A stretch of 64,000 bases of DNA from NCBI GenBank assembly GCA_964470965.1, contig CAYYIS010000013.1:38765-102764 (forward strand), written 5' to 3'. Within the stretch, counting starts at the first letter, position 1. Each line of letters begins with the position of its first letter. A program made the position numbers and the translations under genes. Of the stretch, positions 8,519 through 18,337 are shown in pieces. Below the pieces are notes generated by a model, which was not told where the DNA came from, did no database searches, and worked only from the letters and a program-made list of their open reading frames with translations. Origin of the DNA: CAYYIS01 sp964470965. GTDB lineage: Bacteria; JAAXHH01; JABIQT01.

Positions 8519-8986
8519 ATGTTACAGGTCGGTGATGCGGCGCCCGATTTTACGATGGCGTCGGACAAAATCGATGAGGTCGTGCTGAAGGAAATGCGAG
8601 GTTCTTCGGTGGTATTGTATTTCTATCCCAAAGACGACACGCCGGGATGTACGCAGGAGTCCTGTGACTTCAGGGATCAGTACGGTGCGTTCCGGGATCA
8701 AGGAGTTAATGTTTTTGGTGTGAGCTGCGATGATATTACGTCGCACGAGCAGTTCGCTAGCAAGTTCTCGCTTCCTTTCCCGCTCCTGAGCGACCCGGAT
8801 ACCTCCGTCTGTAAGGCGTACGGGGTGTACAAAGAGAAAAATATGTACGGTAAGAAATCCATGGGCATCGAGCGGACCACCTTCGTCATCGATGGGGACG
8901 GCAAAATCGCCCGGATCTATCCCAATGTGAAGGTCGGCGGCCACGTAGACGCCATACTGCAGGATCTTGCCCGGCCTACAACGTAA
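8519..8986 (+). CDS. bcp: Thiol peroxidase Bcp (peroxiredoxin)
   Basis: A 155-residue AhpC/TSA-fold peroxiredoxin of the BCP/PrxQ type, reducing hydroperoxides in the cytoplasm with electrons from thioredoxin. The peroxidatic site reads PKDDTPGCTQESCDF: the peroxidatic Cys44 and a second Cys49 five residues on, as in atypical two-Cys BCP proteins. The C-terminal IERTTFVIDGDGKI is also typical. The ATG at 8519 has a strong AAGAGGAGG site 6 bases upstream, which rules out the in-frame TTG at 8513. Confidence 0.95.
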   Translation: MLQVGDAAPDFTMASDKIDEVVLKEMRGSSVVLYFYPKDDTPGCTQESCDFRDQYGAFRDQGVNVFGVSCDDITSHEQFASKFSLPFPLLSDPDTSVCKAYGVYKEKNMYGKKSMGIERTTFVIDGDGKIARIYPNVKVGGHVDAILQDLARPTT

Positions 8987-9350
8987 AATCCTCGCACGCG
9001 ATCACGTGGAAGCGTTTCCTCGATTATTGATTCTACCTGATCATACTCGCTACGTCTCTCCGATGGAGACCGATTGTCACGGAAAACGAAAGCCTCCCAG
9101 AAATTCCACGACACAAATATAAGGCCGTCGGTCGTGCTGAATGGCCCGGCCGAATCCGGTGAACGAAGTGCTCCTGAGCAGATCAGTTAAGGGCTGGCGA
9201 ATGCTGTTGTTTTTCACCACCACAACCCAACCATCGAAATACTTTTTCCCGTAACTATTTTTCCGGTTGCAAAAATTGCCTTTGTTCCTTATATAGCGGC
9301 GGATTTCGCGCACCTGTCTGGTCAGTCCATGTCTCAAGGATCTATGATCT
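8987..9350. other. Intergenic region upstream of MFS gene
   Basis: It contains the promoter described at 9267-9295. The minus strand is open over 9077-9305 and reads like a 75-residue basic peptide, but it shows no motif, ribosome site or start I can defend. No RNA gene was recognised. Confidence 0.5.
9267..9295 (+). promoter_or_regulatory. Sigma70-like promoter for MFS-HEAT gene
   Basis: TTGCAA (9267-9272), 17 bases, TATATA (9290-9295). The predicted transcription start is near 9302, about 50 bases before the ATG at 9351. Confidence 0.45.
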
Positions 9351-11635
9351 ATGCCGCTTTCACGGGGAGAAGTAAACAACGCACTTCGGATGTTCACGAT
9401 CGCCGGTGGTATGTGGGGGGCGTGGGGGCAGATGCTGGGCATCGGATCGGTGGTATTTACCGGTTTGTTCTCACTATTGGCGGCGAAGCATCCGATATCG
9501 CGTTCTTCACGTCTATCGCCTACATTGTGGCTCCGGTGCAAATGCTTTCTTCTCTGAGTAGCCGGTGGATCCTGAACAAAAGGCGATGGGTCATCGTCAA
9601 CGGTATACTGGAATCCCTGTTCCGGGGTATCGTGATAGGCATACCGTTCCTGTTTGTGCCGGTCCTGCATCTTACGGTACTGTCCTTCTGTCTGGCGATG
9701 GGCTTGATCGCCGGTTATCTCTACAATCCATTCTACAACAACTGGCTGGCCGACACCGTACCCACCAGTATTCGCGCGCGATTCACGAGTCGGCAAACGA
9801 TCGTGAGCCAGGTATGCGGTGTGATCGCAGGCATTGCTTCAGGATGGTTCGTGGACTATTTTCCTGAAACTGACCGGATGACGGCGTTCGTGAGCATATT
9901 CATCGTGGGAACCCTGTTCGGGTGGGGTGGCCATGCGGCCATCAGCAGGGCCCAATATCCTCCTCAATCGGAAGACGATCCTGAAGATGACAATATGCTG
10001 CAGAAGTTGATTCTGCCGTTTCGGGATCTTCAGTTCAGGCGCCTTCTGCTGTATTACGCTTCCTGGAACCTGGCGGTCGGTGTGGCAGGTCCTTTATTCA
10101 GCGTATTCATGCTGGACCGCCTTGGTTTCAGTTTCACTGCGATTTCCGTTCTCAATGGGCTTGGGGTGGCCTCGACTATCGTCGGTTATCGTGTATGGAG
10201 TTCCCTTATAGATCGGTTTGGTGGCAAACCGGTAGCACAGATTCTATTGGTACCGGCGGCTTTAAACGCGGTCCTATGGGGATCCTGTCAGCCCGGTAAT
10301 TTCATGATGGTAACCATAGCAATGTTGATCGCAGGTTTCATTATGTCCGGCATCAACGTTTCAATCACCCCGATGCTCTACGGCCTTCTTCCCGAGTCAA
10401 ACCTGAATCTGCGCCTTTCCTACCTGGCATCCTGGTCCACCTGTATCAACCTGATCTCGGCGATGGGCCCGATTATGGGAGGCATCATGGTGGCCACTCT
10501 GGCTGGATTCAAGTTTAATTTCGGCGAACTGACGTTTGGAGATATAAACGTCATGTTTTTTATCAGCGCCCTTCTCAGATTTATACCGTCTATTTTACTG
10601 CGTCGTGTGTCGGGGTCGGGAGCGACATCGTCCAAACGCCTGCTGTCCCAGATTTTCCAGGGCAACGTGTTTAACTACGCGTTCCATAACATAATGCTGA
10701 ACGTGGCAACCGGAGAAGAACGCCGCGCTAAATCCACGTTTGCGCTCGGTCGGTCCAGAAACCCGCTGGCGGTCGACCATCTCATGCAGGCTATATCGGA
10801 CGCGAGTCCGGCTGTCCGGAGGCAGGCGGCTCGAGCTTTGGGAGAGACAGGTTCGGACCAGGCGTCTGAGACCTTGATTTCAGTTCTCAGAGACGGCACG
10901 TCTGATATCAGGGAAGAGGCCGCGAGAGCTCTCGGGAGGTTGAAACATCCGAAAGCGGTGGATCCACTGTTTGAGGCTCTGGAAGATTCTGATCCTCGGA
11001 TTCAGATCAGTGCTATTCAGGGACTGGCCGAATTTGGAGGGCCGGACGTGGAGGAGATGCTGTTCTGGTATTTTTCTAATCGGTTCGACGTACGCACATT
11101 CCCCATCCTGGTCGAATCACTCAGTAAGTTCGAGGACCAGCGTGTCATCAAACCCGTGTTCGACCGAATGGGGGCGTTTCCTTCGAAAGCTATCCGTTTA
11201 CAGTTGCTGAACAGTGTGTGTCGGATTATAGGCGCGAACAGTCGGTTCTACCAGTTTCTTAACCTGGAGGAGCACAAACGGTACGGCGAACTCGAAGACG
11301 AACTCGAAGAAGCGATAGATGTACTGGCAGAAACCTACACGTTACCGGAGGACACCCGCCGATCGATTATCATCATGTACAGAAATTTTAAGGAATCCCA
11401 TGAAATAGGCGATACGGAGGGTATGATGTTCCAGGGACGTTTGCTATCGGCTCTGATACGGGACACGTTCCATCCTGAAGCCCAGAACACATTCGACACA
11501 CTTTCAGTTTATCTCACACTGATGACCATCGATCAGTTCGTCAACAGCTCAGCCCACCAGGATCTTCCGGCGGTCCAGGAGATATTCCTGGTTGTATGCT
11601 TTGCCCGTGTTGCGGATATTCTAAGGGAATGTTAA
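9351..11635 (+). CDS. MFS transporter fused to HEAT repeats (frameshifted)
   Basis: Inner-membrane major-facilitator-like protein with about 12 hydrophobic segments (residues about 10-430) followed by a soluble C-terminal domain. The domain opens with two to three HEAT repeats (LAVDHLMQAISDASPAVRRQ, SETLISVLRDGTSDIREEAA, KAVDPLFEALEDSDPRIQIS) and ends in a helical tail with no family I recognise. The genuine N-terminus starts at the ATG at 9351 (AAGGA site 10 bases upstream) with a hydrophobic first helix. At about 9479-9480 one G is missing from a TTGGGCGG context, so the reading frame shifts. Restoring it gives FSLLGGEASDIAFF and a 761-residue protein. A start at 9329 in the downstream frame gives a charged, non-membrane N-terminus and is rejected. 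Substrate unknown. Confidence 0.75.
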
Positions 11636-11765
11636 CTTTGCGTAAGGGGAGGTGTGAGTTACAGCCATTCCACCATAGAAATGCGGCCGACTCCGGAAGT
11701 TGAAAAAATACTCCTTACGATCACTGTGAGACCACCAGGAAATAACAAGAGGAAAGGCTCTTTAT

Positions 11766-13487
11766 ATGGCTGAGACAACCTTGAAGGAGAGGGTGGCGCC
11801 CGATGCCGATTCACCGCACGACATCGTAACTCTATGTACCGCAGCCGAGTCGGGCGACGCCGAGCGCGTCCAACGCATTATGGACGCTAATCCAGCCTTA
11901 AGCAGCTACAGGGACCCTGCGGGCAGAATACCTTTGCATTACGCTGTCTTCGGTGGCCACACGGAAACGGCACGTATTCTTGTTGCGGCCGGTTGCGATC
12001 CCCTGTGGGGACTTTATCCGGTGCATGAATTCACGAATTCTCTTGTCATGGCACAAGACCGTGGCCTGGAAGAAATGGCGCAGATGATGCTGGCGTCGCT
12101 GAACGAACGAAAGGGAACAACACCGCTTGGAGCGTTGTTCTGCCAGTCCATAAGAGACGGACACTTTGACAAGGTCCATGCCATGATGCGGGATAATCCT
12201 GAGATTGTCCATGAAACAGACATGGACGCTGATACCGGCCTGCATGTGGCGGCGTCAAATCTCCATCGGCAACTGGTCGATGATCTCGTAAACCACGGCG
12301 CGGAGGTTGACAGGCGAGGAGACGAAGGTCGGCGCCCAATCGAAACGGTACTCGTCCGGTACGATCATAATGCAACGGCGAACATGATCGCTGGCGTTCT
12401 GTTGGCTCACGGTGCGGTTTTTGATATCTGGGTCGCGGCGGCGCTGGGTGACATTTCAGCCGTAGAGGGTTTCCTGGAGAAGGATGCGGCCCTGGCAAAC
12501 TACAATAACAGCCGAGGGTACAGCAATCGATCGATCCAGTTTCCATTGACGATTGCCTCGCGGAACGGATTTCGGGAGATCGTCGAAGTCCTGCTGGATC
12601 ATCAGGCCGATCCGGATGCAGCCATCCACACGGATCAAATCAGCGAAGAATACCCCGACGGGTTCCCTGAATCCGGTATGCCGCTGCTCTCCGCAATGGA
12701 CAAGGGCCATGATGATATCGCCCATTTGTTGCTCGACCGCGGCGCAAGGGCTGATGCCAACGGCTTCTATGCCGGCTCTACCCCGGGTCACATGGCGCTC
12801 AATCGTACGGACAAAACACTGGGGGACCGCCTTCTTCTGAGCGGTGGCCGTCCCATGATTTATACCTATGTGGAAGAAAAACATTATGCGGTGCTGGCCG
12901 AGCTGCTCAGGCCATCAAGAGGTTGGACGCACCTATCCAAACTGGAACCGGGATATGCTGAAAACCTGGATTTGATCCTGCACTGGGGCATCTACTTCGG
13001 TGACGCGCCGCTTGTGAAAATGTGCCTGGATCAGAAGCCGAATTTGGAAAATACCGATTGGTTTCACCACATGTCGCAACTGTGGCGCCGGGTAGCCGGT
13101 CCCGCCGAACAGCGGGCGGAGGTACTGTCACTCGTCCTCGATTACGGCGCCGATCCGAATGTCAGGTCCGGCCATGGATTGACCCTGTTGCACCACCTCT
13201 TCGAATGTTCCCGGGATTCGGACCAATCAGAAGCTATCAAAATCGCTCTGGGCCGCGTGCTTCTGGATCATGGCGCCGAAATTAACGCGCTCGACGACAA
13301 TCTGCACGCATCACCACTGGCCTGGCGGTGCATGTACGGTGAGCAGGCGGTGGCGGAGTGGTTTCTGGATCACGGTGCGGACCCGAACGCCGGGGGAGCG
13401 GTCTGGGCGAAACCCCTAGTCTGGGCGGAGCGTAAAGGCCATCCGGAAATCGCGGCGCTGCTGAAGGCGCGCGGTGCGACTCGTTGA
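11766..13487 (+). CDS. Ankyrin-repeat protein
   Basis: A 573-residue protein built from ankyrin-type helix-loop-helix units. Examples are DPAGRIPLHYAVFGGHTETARILVAAG (about 50-76), ADTGLHVAASNLHRQLVDDLVNHGA, FPLTIASRNGFREIVEVLLDHQADPD and GLTLLHHLFECSRD...LLDHGAEINALD. It has no signal peptide or membrane segment, so it is probably cytoplasmic. Ankyrin arrays bind partner proteins; the partner here is unknown. The ATG has an AAAGG site at about 10 bases. It is 130 bp downstream of the MFS-HEAT gene, in the same direction, so the two may be co-expressed. It is convergent with the ceramidase-like gene. Confidence 0.85.
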   Translation: MAETTLKERVAPDADSPHDIVTLCTAAESGDAERVQRIMDANPALSSYRDPAGRIPLHYAVFGGHTETARILVAAGCDPLWGLYPVHEFTNSLVMAQDRGLEEMAQMMLASLNERKGTTPLGALFCQSIRDGHFDKVHAMMRDNPEIVHETDMDADTGLHVAASNLHRQLVDDLVNHGAEVDRRGDEGRRPIETVLVRYDHNATANMIAGVLLAHGAVFDIWVAAALGDISAVEGFLEKDAALANYNNSRGYSNRSIQFPLTIASRNGFREIVEVLLDHQADPDAAIHTDQISEEYPDGFPESGMPLLSAMDKGHDDIAHLLLDRGARADANGFYAGSTPGHMALNRTDKTLGDRLLLSGGRPMIYTYVEEKHYAVLAELLRPSRGWTHLSKLEPGYAENLDLILHWGIYFGDAPLVKMCLDQKPNLENTDWFHHMSQLWRRVAGPAEQRAEVLSLVLDYGADPNVRSGHGLTLLHHLFECSRDSDQSEAIKIALGRVLLDHGAEINALDDNLHASPLAWRCMYGEQAVAEWFLDHGADPNAGGAVWAKPLVWAERKGHPEIAALLKARGATR

Positions 13488-13503
13488 TGGGTATCATGCC
13501 CCC

Positions 13504-14796
13504 TTAAAGCAGAACCCGTTTCACCGCCGAGACGATGCTTTCCTCAGTTTCCTCGGCAAAAGGGCCGGTATAGAGCAGGCGGCGGTTGTTGTCGATGACC
13601 TCATAGCCGCCTTCCGGGATCTGCCGGCGTACCGGCACATACCCCACCATCTCGTTGGTGTAACCCAGTGACCACACATTGCGATAGACACTGCCCAGTT
13701 CCCTATTGAAGCGCAGGGCGTATTCAACGCTCATTTCGCCTGCCAGAGCGATTATCGCCAGGCTCCGGCCAAAGCGCACGGTCTGCACTTCGAAACTAAA
13801 CCTGCGGTCCGCAGGCTTACCAGCCGCGATCAGGTCCAGGTGGTGCCGCGCCCATTCCGCTACATACCCGCCAGCCGCGAGGTAAGATACAAGTTCCTCC
13901 TCGTCGACGGTATCCGTGGCGAGCGTCAAGAAATCCTGGGAAACATCTATGGAGCCTTCTACCGGATACAGAGTGCCGGAGTCGATGGTACGCGCCACGG
14001 CTCGTCCGAGCTGGTCACCCTTTTTCTGCAGCTCGTCGAGTTCGAGTTTCCGGTAGGCGTCACCGTCCGGAGTTCGGGCATCAATCTTCTGATCGCCGGC
14101 ACACCCCTGGAAGAAGCACGCTGCGATTCCCGGATAAGCGCTCTCTATAGCATCACTGGCAAATGCTACGTAGTCGCCACCAATGCGGTTAATGGCGCCG
14201 CTGCCGGTGGGGTGACACGCGTAGCTGTACAGGACAGAACGAAGCTCATTGTCTTCGGATTCCACGGTAATTACCGACACACGGTGATCGTGAGGCGCAT
14301 CCAGACTCGGATTGAACTGCACACCGCCCGGGCCGTCGGGCCGTCGCCGGGATGATGAGATACCGCACCAGCCGATGCCTGCCCGCAGACGCGCGGGCTG
14401 CCGGTTATCCAGCGCCTGGCCCGCGGCCTCGGCCAGCTGGTCCAGCGTGGTCCTGATGTATTCTTCATCAATAACACCATGGCGCCTGATGTCTATTTCC
14501 CGTCGCAGCACTGGACCACAGTGGGTGTGGGTGCCACTCAGCAGGATGCGTGATGGTTCGAGTCCGGTCCGCGCCTGGATGCATCGCCGCGCCTCCGGCG
14601 TACGGTCATAGAATCCGAGCCACTCGATCGACACCAGCAACAGCGGTTCCCGTCCATCATCGATGGCGATGCACACTGCCCGCAGCGGATGGTAGGCATC
14701 CTGAGAAGGTGTATTACGACCAGCATATCCGGCCAGAAAGACACCGCAGGGTGGTGTGACATCGAGGGTAGAGACGCCCACGTTGTAGCAGCTCAT
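13504..14796 (-). CDS. Neutral ceramidase-like hydrolase
   Basis: A 430-residue protein resembling the N-terminal domain of neutral/alkaline non-lysosomal ceramidases. Seen in order: GVSTLDVTPPCGVFLAGYAGR at the start, ISGTHTHCGPVL-type zinc loop (LLSGTHTHCGPVL, about residues 84-96), SYACHPTGSG (second His), and GGDYVAFASDAIES. These supply the zinc-binding histidines of that family. There is no signal peptide, so it may act in the cytoplasm on another amide or ester substrate; many such short homologues have no known substrate. The start ATG has AAAGGGAC about 8 bases before it. It is convergent with the ankyrin gene and probably the second gene after the DUF1415 gene. Confidence 0.72.
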   Translation of the reverse strand: MSCYNVGVSTLDVTPPCGVFLAGYAGRNTPSQDAYHPLRAVCIAIDDGREPLLLVSIEWLGFYDRTPEARRCIQARTGLEPSRILLSGTHTHCGPVLRREIDIRRHGVIDEEYIRTTLDQLAEAAGQALDNRQPARLRAGIGWCGISSSRRRPDGPGGVQFNPSLDAPHDHRVSVITVESEDNELRSVLYSYACHPTGSGAINRIGGDYVAFASDAIESAYPGIAACFFQGCAGDQKIDARTPDGDAYRKLELDELQKKGDQLGRAVARTIDSGTLYPVEGSIDVSQDFLTLATDTVDEEELVSYLAAGGYVAEWARHHLDLIAAGKPADRRFSFEVQTVRFGRSLAIIALAGEMSVEYALRFNRELGSVYRNVWSLGYTNEMVGYVPVRRQIPEGGYEVIDNNRRLLYTGPFAEETEESIVSAVKRVLL

Positions 14797-14953
14797 AAAA
14801 TTGTCCCTTTATGTTGTGAAAATATCGATTGTAACACCGGTGACTGCCACAGATCGACCAATCTTTACCGCAGATGCCGTCGATCGGCATGAGGCGCCCA
14901 TATTTGCTTCAGATGATGAATTTGAGCACGATAATGAACACCTTCCGATTTCG

Positions 14954-15517
14954 TTACGCATTACCGGAACGATCTATCCTGGCCTTAGGGTTTTCCTCCG
15001 GAACGCCACGCTCCCGTATGGTCTGCATATTCCGCGCTGGGATGTTTTCTATATCGGGATAATCCCTCGCCACCCGTGCAACGCTTTCCTCACGAAGCAA
15101 ATGCAGCATGGGATACGGGGAACGATTGGTGAAGTTTTCGATGGCGTCCGGATGCGTTCCGGCGAAATGATAATGGGGATGGAAGCTGGCGGCCTGTATG
15201 ACGCCGTCGAGGTTCTGATCCACTATGGCGGCTTCTATGACATGGAGAAAATCGTTGTAGATGTAGAAATCCGTCAGTGCCAACGGATGTATGAGAAATG
15301 ATGTCTCTATCTGCGCTATATCGGCTTCCTGCAAAATGCGTAATTCACGAACAAAGTCATCAAGCAGTTTCTCCGGTTCGTCCGTCTCACTAACCGCGTA
15401 TCGGATTCGCTCCGATTCAAACACCATCCGAGCAAAGGGACACATGTTCCACCCGATCACGAAGTCATGAATCCAGCGTTTGGTCTGGTCAATTGCGTCT
15501 TGTTGGAAGTCCATCAT
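14954..15517 (-). CDS. DUF1415 family protein
   Basis: A 187-residue protein of the DUF1415 family. The hallmark is WIHDFVIGWNMCPFARMVFE near the N-terminus (about 15-34), with a conserved Cys, and the later LDGVIQAASFHPHYHFAGT. The biochemical role of the family is unknown. Two adjacent ATGs (15517, 15514) are possible starts, with AGG about 8-11 bases upstream. It lies 157 bp upstream of the ceramidase-like gene on the same strand. Confidence 0.8.
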   Translation of the reverse strand: MMDFQQDAIDQTKRWIHDFVIGWNMCPFARMVFESERIRYAVSETDEPEKLLDDFVRELRILQEADIAQIETSFLIHPLALTDFYIYNDFLHVIEAAIVDQNLDGVIQAASFHPHYHFAGTHPDAIENFTNRSPYPMLHLLREESVARVARDYPDIENIPARNMQTIRERGVPEENPKARIDRSGNA

Positions 15518-15690
15518 CGAAGGAACCTATCTGGATGATTGATTGACGGATTACAGCTACGGGACTTTTCATAAATCCATTGATTATGTTAGGATATTGA
15601 TGATTCCGATCTTCCAACTGAGATAACCGCTGTGTGTTTATAGTAGGCTGAGAGGTTTCCGTCCGCCGTCGTCAAACTGGTTTGCAGGAT

Positions 15691-15816
15691 CTACTTCATC
15701 GCACAAAGCACTTCATGCACCCCGGCGCTGGCACGGGAAATACCTGCCGGAATACCTTCTGTTTCTATGGATATCGTCCCTCCCCGTGAAGTTTCAATCA
15801 CAAAGTGAGGAATAAT
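15691..15816 (-). CDS. Possible small protein with ATT start
   Basis: A perfect AGGAGG (15823-15828, minus strand) is followed 6 bases later by ATT ATT and an open frame of 41 codons ending in TAG. The peptide contains IETSRGGTISIETEGIPAG, amphipathic and without low complexity. No ATG or GTG lies at a useful distance, so translation would need a rare ATT start, or the frame is the remnant of a longer gene. I recognise no family. Confidence 0.25.
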   Translation of the reverse strand: MIPHFVIETSRGGTISIETEGIPAGISRASAGVHEVLCAMK

Positions 15817-15884
15817 AAAGATCCTCCTGGTTTCTTTCAAAGGATACTCATATTATCAAAATAATGCAACAAATTGGGTTTTCC

Positions 15885-15913
15885 TTGCAGGATGTTACAT
15901 TGTATCATATTTT
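15885..15913 (+). promoter_or_regulatory. Candidate promoter for Gfo/Idh gene
   Basis: TTGCAG (15885-15890), 17 bases, TATTTT (15908-15913). The leader would be about 55 bases. The surroundings are AT-rich, which makes chance matches more likely. Confidence 0.35.
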
Positions 15914-15975
15914 TTCTATATCGGAATTTGAGGTTAGGATTATAACCCTCCAAGACCATTTAATTAGGAGTAAAT

Positions 15976-17121
15976 ATGTCAGCGATCTATCGGGCAGGAA
16001 TCGTGGGTGCAGGACAGATCGGCCATGCCCATGCCGTTGGCTATCAGGGTGTAGATTCCGTGGAGATCGTGGCTGTGACGGAACCGAACAACAGGGGGCG
16101 GGCCGAGTTTATGGATCAATATGGAATCCCCGGCGGTTACACGGATATGAAAGAGATGATGGACAATGAGGATCTGGATTTCGTGAGTGTGTGCACCTGG
16201 CACCTCCTGCATGAACCACAGACACTGCTGGCTGCCTCTTACCTCCCGAAGGCGATTATCTGCGAGAAACCAATGACGGTCGGCACGGCATCCGCGGATC
16301 GGATGATCGCGGAATGCGAGGAAAGGCACGTCAAACTCGTGATCGGCCATCAGAGACGGTTCTACCACTCCTGGACCAAAGCGCGGGATCTTATTCAAAA
16401 AGGAGCCATCGGCGCGCCTCAGATAGTGACCACGAAGTCCGGCGAGGGACTGTTGAACTGCGGAACACATGTGATCGACGCCTGCAGGTATCTTATGGGG
16501 GACCCCGAGACGGAATGGGTGATGGCAGCGGTGGAACGTAAGACGGACCGGTACGAACGGGACGTTCGTATAGAGGACTGCTGCATGGGGTTGATCCAGT
16601 TCAAGGGAGGCGCTCAGGCGCTTGTGCAGTCGGATCTGACGCCGGAGCACTGGTCGGTCGAGGAATACCAGGTTCGAGGTTCGGAGGGTGTTCTGGAAAC
16701 GAACGCGCAGGCCGTAAGATATGTTAATGGCGACTCCGACGGTTGGGTCACAATCGATCTGCCGACGGAAGACCCCTGGGTGTTACAGGCACGGGCGACC
16801 GTCGCCTGGTTTGAGGGCGGCGAAGGGCACCGTTGCGAGGCACGACAAGCACGTCATGCGGTCGATATTATGATGGCCATGTATCAGTCGGCCCGCGACC
16901 ATGAGGTGGTGCGTATGCCCATGGCGGAGACCGGATATCCGATGAATCTTATGTTCGAGGAGGGCAAGATTCCTGTCATCGAACCAGGCGCCTACGACAT
17001 CCGTTCGTTCCTGGCCATGGAACCGGAAGATCGTACACGCTACAGCGACATGCGGCGGCAGGGCATGCGGCATAAGGATATCGCTGACGCCATGAAGAAG
17101 CGTCAGGCTAAAGGCAACTGA
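15976..17121 (+). CDS. Gfo/Idh/MocA-family oxidoreductase
   Basis: An NAD(P)-dependent sugar or cyclitol dehydrogenase, 381 residues. The N-terminal Rossmann domain shows GAGQIGHAHAVGYQ (about 11-24), then AIICEKPMTV (the EKP motif, about 95-104). The catalytic-domain segment GTHVIDACRYLMGD carries the HxxDxxR-like helix. The C-terminal tail (MRRQGMRHKDIADAMKKR) is basic and helical, beyond the usual fold. Substrate unknown; homologues are abundant in Latescibacterota-like genomes in sugar-acid catabolism. A clear TTAGGAG site lies 5-6 bases before the ATG. It is convergent with the first PhyH gene. Confidence 0.85.
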   Translation: MSAIYRAGIVGAGQIGHAHAVGYQGVDSVEIVAVTEPNNRGRAEFMDQYGIPGGYTDMKEMMDNEDLDFVSVCTWHLLHEPQTLLAASYLPKAIICEKPMTVGTASADRMIAECEERHVKLVIGHQRRFYHSWTKARDLIQKGAIGAPQIVTTKSGEGLLNCGTHVIDACRYLMGDPETEWVMAAVERKTDRYERDVRIEDCCMGLIQFKGGAQALVQSDLTPEHWSVEEYQVRGSEGVLETNAQAVRYVNGDSDGWVTIDLPTEDPWVLQARATVAWFEGGEGHRCEARQARHAVDIMMAMYQSARDHEVVRMPMAETGYPMNLMFEEGKIPVIEPGAYDIRSFLAMEPEDRTRYSDMRRQGMRHKDIADAMKKRQAKGN

Positions 17122-17291
17122 ATTAATCCCTAGTGCCGCCCCGGTTCGCTGCATATCTCGTATCCGCGGCCATGGAGAATGCTACGGTAGAGCGGTAAAC
17201 CGAAATGGAATATACACCTCTACAGCGGCGAGCATCAGTATCTGGCGTGTGAGGTCGTCTATGCGAATTTCGGTGGCAGGCGTTAGAGCCT

Positions 17292-18140
17292 CTATTGGTA
17301 TTCTTTGAAAGCCGCCCCAGGTGTGCGGTTCCAGACAATCGGTTCTTCTTTACCCTCATAGACCGCCGTAAGAGGTTTTAAAATCCCTTCATAGGCTTCC
17401 GCCCAGGTATCCGGTTTATAATGTTGCACCAGACGGGCCCGGATCGGGGCGGGCATCTGATGAAAAAGGGGATGGTACCACAGGGTGATTACGGTACGTC
17501 TTTGATCACTCTGGTTTCCATGGGCCGCATGTAGGAGCCGGGAATCGCCGACCACCAAGTCGCCTGCTCGCACCGGCACATCCATCTCTCCCTCCGCATG
17601 CTGATAGGCCGGGTGATCAGAATCGACGACGGATCGTAGGTCGTTCGTATGGGCCTCCACTACCTGGTCATGAAGCGGATGGCGGTGCCGGTGCGATCCG
17701 GCAATGACGCGCAGACACCCGTTATGGCGGTTGGTGTCAACCAGATAATACATGAAAAAAAGTTGCTGGGGCGGCGGTTCATAACTGCACGGGTCGTTCC
17801 AACCCCACCAGTCCTGGTGCCAGAACAGGGCCGGGCTGCGGGGCGGTTTGCTGATGATGTAACCCGACGACCAGGTGGGCCTGTCGAACCCGAGATCCGA
17901 CAGCACTGTCAAAGCCGGTGGATAGGCTACTAACTCTGAAAAAAATACGTCATCGAAGACGCTCACCATACTGCCGGTGGATTTCTGTTCAGAAAAATGA
18001 GAGAGAGCCTGCGCGTCCAGTAACCGGTCGGAGACCTCTTGTATCCGAGCCAGTAAATCCGGTTGCAATACCTTTTCAATAACACAGAACCCATCCTTTA
18101 TCAATTGACTGTATTTATCTTGAGCTATTCTGGCGGACAT
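17292..18140 (-). CDS. Phytanoyl-CoA dioxygenase family protein 1
   Basis: A 282-residue non-heme Fe(II)/2-oxoglutarate-dependent oxygenase of the PhyH family. The iron ligands are visible: His108-x-Asp110 in LFWHQDWWGW, and the distal His in RLLHAAHGNQ (about 204-207). The 2-oxoglutarate-binding Arg follows in DQRRTVITLW. Substrate unknown; PhyH enzymes hydroxylate diverse small molecules. The frame is open to an ATG at 18191. However, that codon coincides with the predicted transcription start of the promoter at 18197-18225, and the ATG at 18140 has a GGAGGG site 7 bases upstream, so I take 18140. It is divergent from thuA and convergent with Gfo/Idh. Confidence 0.88.
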   Translation of the reverse strand: MSARIAQDKYSQLIKDGFCVIEKVLQPDLLARIQEVSDRLLDAQALSHFSEQKSTGSMVSVFDDVFFSELVAYPPALTVLSDLGFDRPTWSSGYIISKPPRSPALFWHQDWWGWNDPCSYEPPPQQLFFMYYLVDTNRHNGCLRVIAGSHRHRHPLHDQVVEAHTNDLRSVVDSDHPAYQHAEGEMDVPVRAGDLVVGDSRLLHAAHGNQSDQRRTVITLWYHPLFHQMPAPIRARLVQHYKPDTWAEAYEGILKPLTAVYEGKEEPIVWNRTPGAAFKEYQ

Positions 18141-18196
18141 TGACAATCCCTCCGATACCGTTAGTAATTGGCTGAACCTGCCAGGCTTCATCTGTA

Positions 18197-18225
18197 ATTT
18201 TACTGTTCTAGATTCGTTCTGTCAA
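18197..18225 (-). promoter_or_regulatory. Near-consensus promoter for PhyH 1
   Basis: On the minus strand: TTGACA (18220-18225), exactly 17 bases, TAAAAT (18197-18202). The predicted start is near 18190, with a leader of about 50 bases to the ATG at 18140. Confidence 0.65.
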
Positions 18226-18337
18226 GAATCCCCCAGATCCTCTTTTTTCCTTGCCATTTCCGGGTGGTACCGCTATCCTAAACACCAACTTTGAATGACA
18301 CATTTGACGATATAGCCAAACTCCAGGAGTAAATTGC

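Larger units (their letters stand above)
15518..15975. other. Divergent intergenic region
   Basis: 458 bp between the minus-strand DUF1415 gene and the plus-strand Gfo/Idh gene. It contains one copy of the recurring ATTGACGG motif (15542-15549), a possible 41-residue minus-strand frame (15691-15816) and a candidate promoter for the Gfo/Idh gene (15885-15913). Nothing else was recognised. Confidence 0.55.

Noticed and set aside
9077..9796. A 239-codon minus-strand frame overlapping the 5' part of the MFS gene
   Set aside because: It lies opposite a clear membrane-protein gene, is charged and low in hydrophobic residues, and has no motif or ribosome site. Only the part outside the MFS gene (9077-9305) looks faintly coding.
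17182..17310. Minus-strand segment after PhyH 1 reading TPATEIRIDDLTRQILMLAA and ending in TAG
   Set aside because: It reads smoothly, but has no start, no ribosome site and no family match; it may be a gene remnant or chance.
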